From assembly GCA_023435025.1 (NCBI GenBank), contig JAEYSE010000116.1:1-33323 (forward strand): a stretch of DNA of 33,323 nt. Direction: 5' to 3'. The stretch is from Bacillota bacterium (GTDB lineage: Bacteria > Bacillota > Clostridia > Christensenellales > CAG-138). The translations under genes and the position numbers were made by a program. The notes beneath the pieces are model-generated. The model was not told the DNA's origin, ran no database searches, and was given only the letters and a program-made list of their open reading frames with translations. Positions 6,516 through 13,495 of the stretch are shown here, one piece after another; position 1 is the stretch's first letter, and every line of letters starts with the position of its first letter.

Positions 6516-7730
6516 ATGGAAGTGTATGTAGCAAGGCAGCCTGTATATGACATCAAGCGCCGTCTATACGGGTATGAGCTTCTTTATCGTAAGGGGGACA
6601 ACAACTTCTATGAAGGCGAAGATGAGAACGCGTCCACCGTTGAAGTAATCAGCAACTCGTTTCTTGTGATGGGGTTTAATGAACTAACGGAAAATACGCG
6701 AGGTTTTATCAATTTTCCCGAGGACCTTCTTTTGAACGATGTGGCGAGGCTTTTGCCCAAGAATAAGGTCGTTATTGAAATATTGGAGAGCGTATGCGTA
6801 TCGGAAGAACTGTTGTTTGCATGCAGGCGGTTAAAAGCACTCGGCTATACCATAGCTCTGGATGATTACGTGATAAAGCCGAACGATAAGAAAAACGAAA
6901 AACTCGTTGAACTAGCTGATATCATAAAGGTACAGTTTCCATTTGAAGCCGGCAATCAGGAATTGCAGTTCCTGCGTAAATATCGGGGGAGAACAAAATT
7001 TTTAGCCGAGCGCGTCGAAACGAAGGCGCAGTTTGAGCAGGCAAAGCAACTGGGCTTTACGCTGTTTCAGGGGTACTATTTCAGCAAACCGGTAATTGTA
7101 AACGCGAAAGATATCGACATATTCAAGGCCAGCACTTCCATGGCGCTGGAAGAACTCAGCCGCGAGGAACCGGATCTTCGGTCCATTGCGGAAATATTCG
7201 AGCACGATACGGGGCTATCCTATAAGCTTTTAAAGCTGGCCAATTCCGCATTCTTTTCCTGTGGCAAGCCGGTAAAATCCATATCGGAAGCATTGCTTCA
7301 GATTGGCACAAAGGAGCTGACGGGTTGGATTTACTTGTTGTTTTTACGCAGCATCCAAACCACGGAAAACAAGGAACTGATCAAAAACTCCATCATACGC
7401 GGCAGGCTCATTTTCCTGATGTGCACCCAGAACTCTTTGGAGAACCTTGCCGGTATGGGGGTGTTTGTCGGTATATTTTCTAACCTTGACGTCATCGTCA
7501 ACCAAAGTATGGGCAGCATCGTAAGCAGCCTTCCCCTTGTGCCCGTTGTCAAGGATACGCTGTTAAACCAGGAGACGATATTCGCCCCGTACCTGCGCAC
7601 TGCCATCGCATTTGAAAACGGGGAATGGGACATGCTGCCGCCTCTTGTTGAGGCCATCGGCCTTGAAACGCATCATTGCATGCGGCTTTATATTGAAGCG
7701 ATCTCTTGGCAGCAGCGGCTTGCTATATAA
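6516..7730 (+). CDS. EAL-HDOD signalling protein (YuxH-like)
   Basis: A 404-residue cytosolic protein. The N-terminal half (1-200) is a degenerate EAL domain: it starts EVYVARQPVYDIKRRLYGYELLYR, where ELL stands in for EAL, and later shows VIEILE, TIALDDY and LAERVET followed by GFTLFQGYYFSKP. The C-terminal half (205-400) is an HDOD domain (DTGLSYKLLKLANSAFF, SISEALLQIGTKELTGWIYLL). Members of this family generally lack c-di-GMP phosphodiesterase activity and act as scaffolds or signalling adaptors. Of the metal ligands only part are kept, so catalysis is doubtful. Start ATG 6516 follows GAGAG; a TTG at 6510 is the alternative. It ends one base before the convergent yjbQ stop. Confidence 0.92.
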   Translation: MEVYVARQPVYDIKRRLYGYELLYRKGDNNFYEGEDENASTVEVISNSFLVMGFNELTENTRGFINFPEDLLLNDVARLLPKNKVVIEILESVCVSEELLFACRRLKALGYTIALDDYVIKPNDKKNEKLVELADIIKVQFPFEAGNQELQFLRKYRGRTKFLAERVETKAQFEQAKQLGFTLFQGYYFSKPVIVNAKDIDIFKASTSMALEELSREEPDLRSIAEIFEHDTGLSYKLLKLANSAFFSCGKPVKSISEALLQIGTKELTGWIYLLFLRSIQTTENKELIKNSIIRGRLIFLMCTQNSLENLAGMGVFVGIFSNLDVIVNQSMGSIVSSLPLVPVVKDTLLNQETIFAPYLRTAIAFENGEWDMLPPLVEAIGLETHHCMRLYIEAISWQQRLAI

Positions 7731-7731
7731 A

Positions 7732-8148
7732 CTATTCACCGATGATTTTTATAAGAGCGCGCTTATTCCGCTTTCCGTCGAATTCATAGTAAAACAGCTG
7801 CTCCCATGTTCCAAAATCCAGTTTCCCGCCCGTGATGGCTACCACCGCCTCGCGCCCCATTATGGTGCGCTTGAGGTGGGCGTCCGCGTTGTCTTCATAG
7901 CCGTTATGCGCGTATTGCTCATATGGCTTTTCGGGCGCAAGCTTTTCAAGCCACCGATCATAATCGCTGTGCAGGCCGCTCTCGTCGTCGTTGATGAACA
8001 CGCTTGCCGTGATGTTCATGGCGTTTATAAGCGCAAGCCCTTCTTTTATGCCGCTCTCACGGACACACTGTTCCACTTCCGGCGTGATGTTGACTAATCC
8101 CCGGCGGCTGGGAAGGTGAAAATGCAATTCTTTGCGATAGCTTTTCAT
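7732..8148 (-). CDS. YjbQ family protein (UPF0047)
   Basis: A 138-residue single-domain protein. It starts KSYRKELHFHLPSRRGLVNIT and ends with the diagnostic GTWEQLFYYEFDGKRNKR, and carries conserved NITASVFIND and NADAHLKRTIMG. The family has weak thiamine-phosphate synthase activity in Escherichia coli, but its normal role is not settled. The ATG at 8148 follows a perfect AAGGAGG. Its stop is one base from the stop of the convergent EAL-HDOD gene, so any terminators must lie inside the neighbouring coding sequence. Confidence 0.93.
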   Translation of the reverse strand: MKSYRKELHFHLPSRRGLVNITPEVEQCVRESGIKEGLALINAMNITASVFINDDESGLHSDYDRWLEKLAPEKPYEQYAHNGYEDNADAHLKRTIMGREAVVAITGGKLDFGTWEQLFYYEFDGKRNKRALIKIIGE

Positions 8149-8183
8149 AATATCCTCCTTACAGGCTCTAAATCATGTTGACG

Positions 8184-8864
8184 CTATATCTCCAACTCTG
8201 CGCCATGCTCCTTAAGCCAGCGTCTTGCCAATTGATGCTGCGGTAATATGTTCTGCACCAGCTTCCAAAAAGTTGCGGAATGGTCGCGGCGCTTGATGTG
8301 GCACAATTCGTGTACCGCCACATAATCAATTACATTTAGCGGTGCCATCACAAGCCGCCAAACCAGGTTGATGCTGCTGTTCGGCCCACAGGAGCCCCAC
8401 CGTCCCCGGGCGGAGGATAAGCGGATAACTCCCGGAACAACGCCGATTATCGACGCATAATATTGGAGCCTGTCGTAAAACACGGCGCGTGCCTGGCGCT
8501 TATACCACTCTATAAGCAGCTTTTTTGCTTCCTCCGGGGCGCAGGGTGGAAGCAGGAGCAGACCTTCTTCCGCGTAAACTCTTTTTAGACCTGCTTTGTA
8601 ACGCAATAGATGTGGCTCCCCTAAAAAGAGAAACGTCTCGCCCTCCGCATAGGTATGCCTGCTTTTTCTCGCCAGGCGGGCAAGCTGCTCCGCCTGTTTT
8701 TTTAAAATCCAGTCCGCCTTGCCGTACACCGCCTGCTTTATCTGCGCAAGTGGCATTTTGAAAGGCGCGCGCACAATGAGCAGCCCCTCTTCGGTCACAG
8801 TCAGCCCGACTGTTCTGCGTTTGGAGCGCACCAACTGGTCTATGTTGGGACACGTGGTGCTCAT
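8184..8864 (-). CDS. YgjP-like zinc metallopeptidase (DUF45/M48-related)
   Basis: A 226-residue soluble protein. The zinc motif HELCHIKRRDHSATFW (residues 185-200) gives HExxH plus a downstream His, and the preceding RGRWGSCGPNSSINLVWRL is the family signature. Substrate unknown; the family is linked with SprT-like proteases. No membrane segment. The start ATG 8864 (MSTTCPNIDQ) has only a weak ribosome site and lies in the loop of an 8-bp inverted repeat (8848-8855 with 8868-8875). It is likely co-transcribed with yjbQ, which begins 35 nt downstream. Confidence 0.92.
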   Translation of the reverse strand: MSTTCPNIDQLVRSKRRTVGLTVTEEGLLIVRAPFKMPLAQIKQAVYGKADWILKKQAEQLARLARKSRHTYAEGETFLFLGEPHLLRYKAGLKRVYAEEGLLLLPPCAPEEAKKLLIEWYKRQARAVFYDRLQYYASIIGVVPGVIRLSSARGRWGSCGPNSSINLVWRLVMAPLNVIDYVAVHELCHIKRRDHSATFWKLVQNILPQHQLARRWLKEHGAELEI

Positions 8865-8875
8865 GCGACGTGTCC
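8848..8875 (-). promoter_or_regulatory. Inverted repeat placing the metallopeptidase start codon in a loop
   Basis: GGACACGT (8848-8855) and ACGTGTCC (8868-8875) are perfect inverse complements. On the minus-strand mRNA the ATG at 8864-8862 would sit in the 12-nt loop. It could be an operator or a translational control hairpin. Confidence 0.4.
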
Positions 8876-8980
8876 GGTGAAATTTCGTTTCATATTTCTA
8901 TTACCTGACCGCATTTTCCCCAGTATACCGTATCAAGGAGTACAAGGCAAACGATGCGAATAATGGTGAAAAGCACGGAA

Positions 8981-9007
8981 TTAGCACTCGAACGTTCGGA
9001 GTGCTAA
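8981..9007 (+). promoter_or_regulatory. CIRCE operator (HrcA binding site)
   Basis: TTAGCACTC (8981-8989), a 9-nt spacer and GAGTGCTAA (8999-9007): a perfect match to the CIRCE consensus. It lies 143 nt upstream of the Hsp20 start, which implies repression by HrcA at normal temperature. The matching hrcA is not in the window. Confidence 0.96.
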
Positions 9008-9079
9008 AGTTTTCTTTTCCACAAAAATTCTGCCAAACTTCTGCAACAATGGCGGGTTACTATATATCCATAAGAAAAA

Positions 9080-9143
9080 GGAGGCGCCTCCCGAATGGGA
9101 AATACCGCCCCCGAAGATACTAAAAAGACAAAAATAAAGGAGG
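9080..9143 (+). promoter_or_regulatory. Hsp20 leader with a possible Shine-Dalgarno masking element
   Basis: The leader holds GGAGGCGCCTCC (9080-9091), a palindrome, and the true ribosome site AAAGGAGG (9136-9143). CCTCC in the palindrome can pair with GGAGG of the ribosome site, and a 22-codon upstream frame (ATG 9094) overlaps the hsp start. A heat-sensitive switch is possible but unproven. Confidence 0.3.
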
Positions 9144-9150
9144 TTTCTTT

Positions 9151-9579
9151 ATGCTTGGTTTGACGCCCTTCCGCAGGAACGATGCGCGCAGCATCGCAAA
9201 CTATTTTGATGATTTTGAAAAGGCCTTCTTTGGAGGATTGCCAAGCTTTGGATGGGGTACGTTCCGTACCGATATTGTAGACAAAGGAGACAAATTCCTT
9301 CTGAAGGCGGATCTTCCCGGCGTAGCAAAGGAAGATATTCATCTGGACCTTGATGGCAATGATCTTGTCGTCAGCGTGAAACATGAACAGGACAAAGAAG
9401 ACAAGGGCGAAAATTTCGTCCGCCGTGAGCGGGTCTTCGGATCCTATTGCCGCAGCTTTGACGTAACCGGCGTGGATACTGATAAAATCACAGCCTCGTA
9501 CAAGGACGGCGTTCTGGAGCTCTCCCTTCCCAAGCTGGCGGAAAAGCCCGCCACGGGCAGGAAGATTGATATAAACTAG
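9151..9579 (+). CDS. Hsp20/alpha-crystallin small heat-shock protein
   Basis: A 142-residue cytosolic chaperone that forms oligomers and holds unfolding proteins. It shows the clostridial Hsp18 layout: an N-terminal arm (MLGLTPFRRNDARSIANYFDDFEKAF), an alpha-crystallin domain from about residue 42 (FRTDIVDKGDKFLLKADLPG, KEDIHLDLDGNDLVVSVKHE, GSYCRSFDVTGVDTDKITASYKDGVLELSLPK) and a short C-terminal tail. The ATG follows a near-perfect AAAGGAGG at 7 nt. It is a single-gene unit with a perfect CIRCE operator upstream and a terminator at 9594-9625. CIRCE usually controls groESL and dnaK, so its use for hsp20 is noteworthy. Confidence 0.96.
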   Translation: MLGLTPFRRNDARSIANYFDDFEKAFFGGLPSFGWGTFRTDIVDKGDKFLLKADLPGVAKEDIHLDLDGNDLVVSVKHEQDKEDKGENFVRRERVFGSYCRSFDVTGVDTDKITASYKDGVLELSLPKLAEKPATGRKIDIN

Positions 9580-9593
9580 TCCTCTCTGATCAG

Positions 9594-9625
9594 GCAACAG
9601 CGGGCTCATTTGGGCCCGCTGTTGC
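9594..9625 (+). terminator. Hairpin after hsp20
   Basis: GCAACAGCGGGC (9594-9605) pairs with GCCCGCTGTTGC (9614-9625). The stem is strong, but the U-tract is weak (TTGTC). Confidence 0.7.
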
Positions 9626-9730
9626 TTGTCGGAAATGTGCCATGCGGCACTTTTTCGAGGATTGGTCGAACACCTGTGCCTGAGGCACGGGCGGTTGTTC
9701 CGCCGCTACCTCATTCTTCGCGGTTGGAAG
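9626..9730. repeat. Structured intergenic repeat, copy 1
   Basis: Related to the element at 11121-11262. Hairpin A pairs CGGAAATGTGCC (9630-9641) with GGCACTTTTTCG (9646-9657), one mismatch. Hairpin B pairs CCTGTGCC (9673-9680) with GGCACGGG (9684-9691). Then come TTCCGCCGC and GCGGTTGGAA, both shared with copy 2. The rest of the 9580-9924 gap shows no gene. Confidence 0.65.
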
Positions 9731-9924
9731 TCTCAGCGAATTTCCAAGGGGTTTTTCGGCAGGGTGTGGCGGGCCTATCTGGACCCGCTATTGTATTTAA
9801 TGGATAAAATTCGTTGGATGTTCTTTTTGACTGCCGGTAAAAGCGCTTTGATGTCCCACGCATTGACAGTGTATTCCTTCGCATATAAGATGAGGTTGAT
9901 GCTTGTAAAGAAAGGACGGTGCGC

Positions 9925-10596
9925 ATGGCGGGTACGAAGAATAGCCTCAATGCCCTGTTCCCTGTATGGAATGATATGACCGAAAAGGACCGGGCGCTGC
10001 TGGAGCGTGCAGCAACGGAGCGCGTGGTGCCGCAGGGTACAATACTGCAAAACGGCTCTGTAGACTGCGTGGGCCTTTTTCTGGTGCAGACAGGGCAGCT
10101 TCGCGCGTACATACTCTCCGATGAAGGCAAGGAGGTCACGCTCTACCGGCTCTTTGAGCGGGATATGTGCCTGTTCTCGGCTTCCTGCCTGTTACACGGC
10201 ATACAATTTGATATCTGGGTGGAAGCGGAGCGGGAAACGAGGCTGTGGGTGCTGCCGGTCAACACCTATCAGGAGCTGATGAAATCCTCGCTGCCCGTCG
10301 CCAACTATACCAACGAGCTCTTAGCCTCCCGGCTTTCGGACGTCATGTGGCTGCTGGACGCCGTGCTTTTTAAGAGCATCGATGCGCGTCTCGCTGCATT
10401 CTTGCTGGAGGAAAGCGGCATAGCGGGCGGGGATACGCTCTCCATCACCCATGAGCGCATCGCACATCACATGGGCACCGCGCGGGAAGTTGTTACCCGC
10501 ATGCTGAAATATTTTCAGGACGAAGGCATCGTCCGGCTCTCACGCGGCGGCATCACGCTGACTCACCGCCAGAAGCTCACAGCTTTGTTGAAATAA
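9925..10596 (+). CDS. Crp/Fnr-family transcriptional regulator
   Basis: A 223-residue cytosolic regulator. The cyclic-nucleotide-binding-like beta roll covers about 10-120 (PQGTILQNGSVDCVGLFLVQTGQLRAYILSDEGKEVTLYRL) and the winged helix-turn-helix about 150-220 (SITHERIAHHMGTAREVVTRMLKYFQDEGIVRLSR). Like many clostridial members it lacks the Fnr-type N-terminal cysteine cluster, and the ligand is unknown. Start ATG 9925 is preceded by AAAGGA at good spacing; a GTG at 9919 is too near that site. A thioredoxin gene follows 88 nt downstream, which makes a redox-linked role plausible. Confidence 0.93.
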   Translation: MAGTKNSLNALFPVWNDMTEKDRALLERAATERVVPQGTILQNGSVDCVGLFLVQTGQLRAYILSDEGKEVTLYRLFERDMCLFSASCLLHGIQFDIWVEAERETRLWVLPVNTYQELMKSSLPVANYTNELLASRLSDVMWLLDAVLFKSIDARLAAFLLEESGIAGGDTLSITHERIAHHMGTAREVVTRMLKYFQDEGIVRLSRGGITLTHRQKLTALLK

Positions 10597-10684
10597 TTGC
10601 GAGCTTTTGTAACATTGTCACGGTAGAGTCGCTCCGTTTTGTTTATTATAAAGACAACAGAAATTTCAAACGGAGGATGAGACG

Positions 10685-11023
10685 ATGTCTGGCCTTACGA
10701 TTACGCAAAACAATTTTAAATCCGAGGTGTTGGATTCAACCACACCCGTGTTGGTTGACTTCTGGGCTTCCTGGTGCGGCCCCTGCCGCATGCTCTCCCC
10801 TGTGGTGGATCAGATCGCACAGGAACAGGTGGGAGCGCTTAAGGTCGCCAAGATCAATGTGGATGATGAGCCGCAGCTTGCCGCGCAGTTTGGCGTGATG
10901 AGCATTCCGACCCTCATGCTGTTTCGGGGCGGGCGTCCCGTTTCAAAATCCGTCGGCGTCCGGCCCAAGCAGGCTATATTGGGTATGCTTGAAGAGCAGG
11001 ACGAACAGGCGCAGGAAGCATAA
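10685..11023 (+). CDS. trxA: Thioredoxin
   Basis: A 112-residue cytosolic thiol-disulfide oxidoreductase with the active site WASWCGPC (Cys31 and Cys34) and the cis-proline loop MSIPTLMLF (Pro75). Normal thioredoxin length with a short acidic C-terminal extension (EEQDEQAQEA). The ATG follows GGAGG at good spacing. No thioredoxin reductase is in the window. It may be co-transcribed with the Crp/Fnr gene (88-nt gap with no terminator), or have its own promoter near TATTAT at about 10644. Confidence 0.97.
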   Translation: MSGLTITQNNFKSEVLDSTTPVLVDFWASWCGPCRMLSPVVDQIAQEQVGALKVAKINVDDEPQLAAQFGVMSIPTLMLFRGGRPVSKSVGVRPKQAILGMLEEQDEQAQEA

Positions 11024-11033
11024 GAAGATAGTA

Positions 11034-11062
11034 CGGATGCATCCCCCTCGCCAATGCATCCG
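11034..11062. repeat. Hairpin after trxA
   Basis: CGGATGCAT (11034-11042) and ATGCATCCG (11054-11062) form a perfect 9-bp stem without a U-tract; it stands just before the true terminator. Confidence 0.5.
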
Positions 11063-11089
11063 AACCGGTTCATAGGATTAGCCTCCTAA

Positions 11090-11121
11090 GCAAAAAGCCG
11101 CCAGTTTGGGCGGCTTTTTGC
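11090..11121. terminator. Bidirectional terminator after trxA
   Basis: GCAAAAAGCCGCC (11090-11102) pairs with GGCGGCTTTTTGC (11109-11121). It carries T runs in both directions, fitting the convergent trxA and mrp genes. Confidence 0.88.
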
Positions 11122-11262
11122 TGTCGAGAAAGTGCCTTACTGGCGCTTTCTCGGAGGGTTTACAGGAACAACCTGTGCCTGCGGCACGGGCGCAAAGTTC
11201 CTGCAAGGAAAGCCTTGCGGGCCTTCCGCCGCCACCGCATATGTCGCTGGCGGCGGTTGGAA
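11121..11262. repeat. Structured intergenic repeat, copy 2
   Basis: Hairpin A pairs CGAGAAAGTGCC (11125-11136) with GGCGCTTTCTCG (11142-11153) over 12 bp. Hairpin B pairs CCTGTGCC (11172-11179) with GGCACGGG (11183-11190), identical in sequence to copy 1 (9626-9730) apart from the loop. Copy 2 carries an extra small hairpin GCAAGG/CCTTGC and a third one CCGCCGCCA (11226-11234) with TGGCGGCGG (11248-11256). It fills the gap between the trxA terminator and the mrp stop. Confidence 0.65.
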
Positions 11263-11266
11263 CCCA

Positions 11267-12109
11267 TTATTTCGCCAGAGCGTCCGTTGCGATCACCCGG
11301 GCGAGATCATCGAGCCAATTTCCGTCAAACAGCTCGATCATGCCGGTATCGCAGGCCGCCGCAAGCTTCGGGTCAATCGGCAGGTGCGCCGTGTGGGGAA
11401 TGTTGTGCTTTTCCGAAAGCGCCGCGATACGGCTTTCCCCGAACACGGAAATTTCAGATCCGCAGTCCGGACACTTCACATAGCTCATATTCTCCACTAA
11501 GGCCAGCACGGGAACATGCATCATGTGCGCCATATTGACGGCTTTTTCTACGATCATGCCCACCAGCTGCTGCGGCGAGGTCACAATCACAATGCCGTCC
11601 ACCGGAATGGCCTGGAACACCGTAAGGGGCACGTCGCCGGTACCCGGTGGCATATCGATGAACATGACGTCCACATCCCCCCAGACGACGTCCGTCCAGA
11701 ACTGCTTGACAGTCCCTGCGATAATAGGCCCGCGCCATACGACGGGGTCGGTCTCATTGGGCAGCAGCAGGTTCACGGACATGGCGCGTATGCCGGTCTT
11801 GGTGGCGGCTGGGTACATGCCTTCCTCGCTTGCAGTGGCTTTTTCATACAGCCCGAACGTCTGGGGGATGGAAGGACCGGTGATGTCCGCATCCAATATC
11901 GCGGTCTTTAACCCCGCACGCTGCGTTAAAACGGCAAGCAGGGAAGTAACAAGGGATTTCCCCACGCCGCCCTTACCGCTCACAACGCCGATGATGTGGC
12001 GGATATGGCTCAATTCATGCGGCTTTTCACGGAAATCGGCAAAGGATTTTTGGCGGTCATTGCAGTTCTTGCTGCAACCGGAACAATCCTGTGTACAGGT
12101 GCTACTCAT
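11267..12109 (-). CDS. Mrp/NBP35-family ATP-binding Fe-S carrier
   Basis: A 280-residue cytosolic P-loop ATPase thought to carry [4Fe-4S] clusters to target proteins. Visible motifs: an N-terminal cysteine cluster (C5, C9, C12, C16), a deviant Walker A GKGGVGKS (45-52), DADITGPS, FIDMPPGTGD, and the C-terminal CPDC that binds the bridging cluster. The N-terminal cluster makes it NBP35-like rather than bare ApbC. The ATG at 12109 follows AAAGGAGG. In this anaerobe with several Fe-S proteins the role in cluster transfer is a reasonable inference. Confidence 0.95.
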   Translation of the reverse strand: MSSTCTQDCSGCSKNCNDRQKSFADFREKPHELSHIRHIIGVVSGKGGVGKSLVTSLLAVLTQRAGLKTAILDADITGPSIPQTFGLYEKATASEEGMYPAATKTGIRAMSVNLLLPNETDPVVWRGPIIAGTVKQFWTDVVWGDVDVMFIDMPPGTGDVPLTVFQAIPVDGIVIVTSPQQLVGMIVEKAVNMAHMMHVPVLALVENMSYVKCPDCGSEISVFGESRIAALSEKHNIPHTAHLPIDPKLAAACDTGMIELFDGNWLDDLARVIATDALAK

Positions 12110-12196
12110 GATGGAAGCCTCCTTTTCCTAAACACGCGTGCCGGATCGTTGCATACCTATCTTATGCTTATTAAGCTTCGGCGCGCTTCCAAACCC

Positions 12197-12224
12197 ACTT
12201 TAGCATGTTTTTTTATCCTGTCAA
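12197..12224 (-). promoter_or_regulatory. Predicted promoter of the Mrp gene
   Basis: On the minus strand TTGACA (12224-12219) and TAAAGT (12202-12197), spacer 16 nt. Confidence 0.6.
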
Positions 12225-12287
12225 CCTTATGGAAAAGTAAAATACTATACCTGATGGGCGAAGGTCCGCCACGGCATCTTTTTGTCA

Positions 12288-12316
12288 TTGCGCATCCCGC
12301 CGCTAACAGGTAAACT
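12288..12316 (+). promoter_or_regulatory. Predicted promoter of galE
   Basis: TTGCGC (12288-12293) and TAAACT (12311-12316), spacer 17 nt, 44 nt before the galE start. Confidence 0.45.
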
Positions 12317-12360
12317 TTGTATGGAAGCAATGGCTAAATAGAATTGTCAGGAGGAAGCGC

Positions 12361-13380
12361 ATGAAAGCGGACGGAAAAATACTGGTCACGGGCGGAGTGG
12401 GTTATATCGGCAGCCATACGGCGGTCATGCTCCTTCAGGCGGGATATGATATTGTGATCACGGATAATTACCATAACGCAAAATCCGAGGTGCTGGAACA
12501 TATTCGTCTTCTCGCCGGGCGGGAGTTCTCCATTCATAAAGCGGATATCCGGGATACGGAGTCGATGCGCAAGCTATTCTCTCAGGAGCGCATTGCGGCG
12601 GTCGTCCATTTGGCCGGTTGGAAGGCGGTGGGCGAATCCGTTAAAAAACCGCTTGAATATTATGAAAACAACGTAGGCGGCACTCTTGCGCTGCTGCGCG
12701 CTATGCAGGAGGCAGGCTGCAAAAAGCTGGTGTTCTCCTCTTCCGCCACTGTATACGGCATGAACAATCCGGTTCCTTACAGGGAGGAATACCCCACATC
12801 CGCCGACAATCCATATGGCAGCACAAAGGTGATGATCGAACGCATATTGGAGGATCTCTGCGCTTCAGATGAGGAGTGGAGTGTGGCGAACCTCAGGTAC
12901 TTTAACCCAATCGGCGCGCATGAAAGCGGCATATTGGGAGAGAATCCAAACGATATTCCCAACAATCTGTTCCCGTACATCCTGCAGGTGGCGGTTGGGA
13001 AGCTGCCAAAGCTCAACGTGTTCGGGAATGATTACGATACGCCCGACGGCACGGGCGTGAGGGATTATATCCATGTGATGGACCTGGCGCAAGGACATAT
13101 CGCCGCATTGGAACATGTATTGCAATCCTGTGGCGTGCAGGCGGTGAACCTTGGCACCGGCAGCGGTACGAGCGTATTGGAACTTGTCCGCGCGTTCGAG
13201 CAGGCGAGCGGAAGAAAAATACCGTACACAATTGTGGGCAGGCGGCCGGGCGACATCGCCTCCTTCTATGCGGATACTCATAAGGCGGAAGAACTTTATG
13301 GCTGGAAGGCCCAGAGGGACATCAATAAAATGTGCGAGGACGGCTGGCGCTACGCCAAGTTGCGCTACGGCATCGAATAA
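12361..13380 (+). CDS. galE: UDP-glucose 4-epimerase
   Basis: A 339-residue cytosolic short-chain dehydrogenase-type enzyme that interconverts UDP-glucose and UDP-galactose. The NAD loop GGVGYIG is at 11-17; HLAGWKAVGES, SSSATVYG (catalytic Ser near 126-128) and NPYGSTK (Tyr152, Lys156) complete the active site. Typical length for bacterial GalE. The ATG follows a good AGGAGG. Not linked to galK or galT here; the next gene is nagA, 115 nt downstream, so a role in envelope sugar supply is likely. Epimerase specificity (UDP-Glc versus UDP-GlcNAc) cannot be told from sequence alone. Confidence 0.96.
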   Translation: MKADGKILVTGGVGYIGSHTAVMLLQAGYDIVITDNYHNAKSEVLEHIRLLAGREFSIHKADIRDTESMRKLFSQERIAAVVHLAGWKAVGESVKKPLEYYENNVGGTLALLRAMQEAGCKKLVFSSSATVYGMNNPVPYREEYPTSADNPYGSTKVMIERILEDLCASDEEWSVANLRYFNPIGAHESGILGENPNDIPNNLFPYILQVAVGKLPKLNVFGNDYDTPDGTGVRDYIHVMDLAQGHIAALEHVLQSCGVQAVNLGTGSGTSVLELVRAFEQASGRKIPYTIVGRRPGDIASFYADTHKAEELYGWKAQRDINKMCEDGWRYAKLRYGIE

Positions 13381-13431
13381 GCGTTGCCGCTAGTTGGCGT
13401 TTTGTGCCTGCAGATGGCAGGCTCTTCTGTC

Positions 13432-13452
13432 CCCGTTTCACACGGGCTTTTT
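13432..13452 (+). terminator. Weak terminator between galE and nagA
   Basis: CCCGT (13432-13436) pairs with ACGGG (13442-13446), then CTTTTT. The stem is short; read-through into nagA is possible. Confidence 0.4.
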
Positions 13453-13495
13453 CGGATGATACTATAAATAGAAACAGAAGACAGGCGGCAAGCAT

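Noticed and set aside
9004..9609. Reading frame on the minus strand across hsp20
   Set aside because: Pure antisense shadow of a clear Hsp20 gene with its own CIRCE and ribosome site; the translated sequence resembles nothing.
10605..10640. Fnr/Crp-type operator before trxA
   Set aside because: TTGTAACA TTGTCACG is a direct repeat and not an inverted repeat, so it does not fit a Crp/Fnr site.
11523..12131. Plus-strand reading frame across the Mrp ATPase
   Set aside because: Shadow of the Mrp gene, whose P-loop and cysteine motifs are unmistakable on the minus strand.
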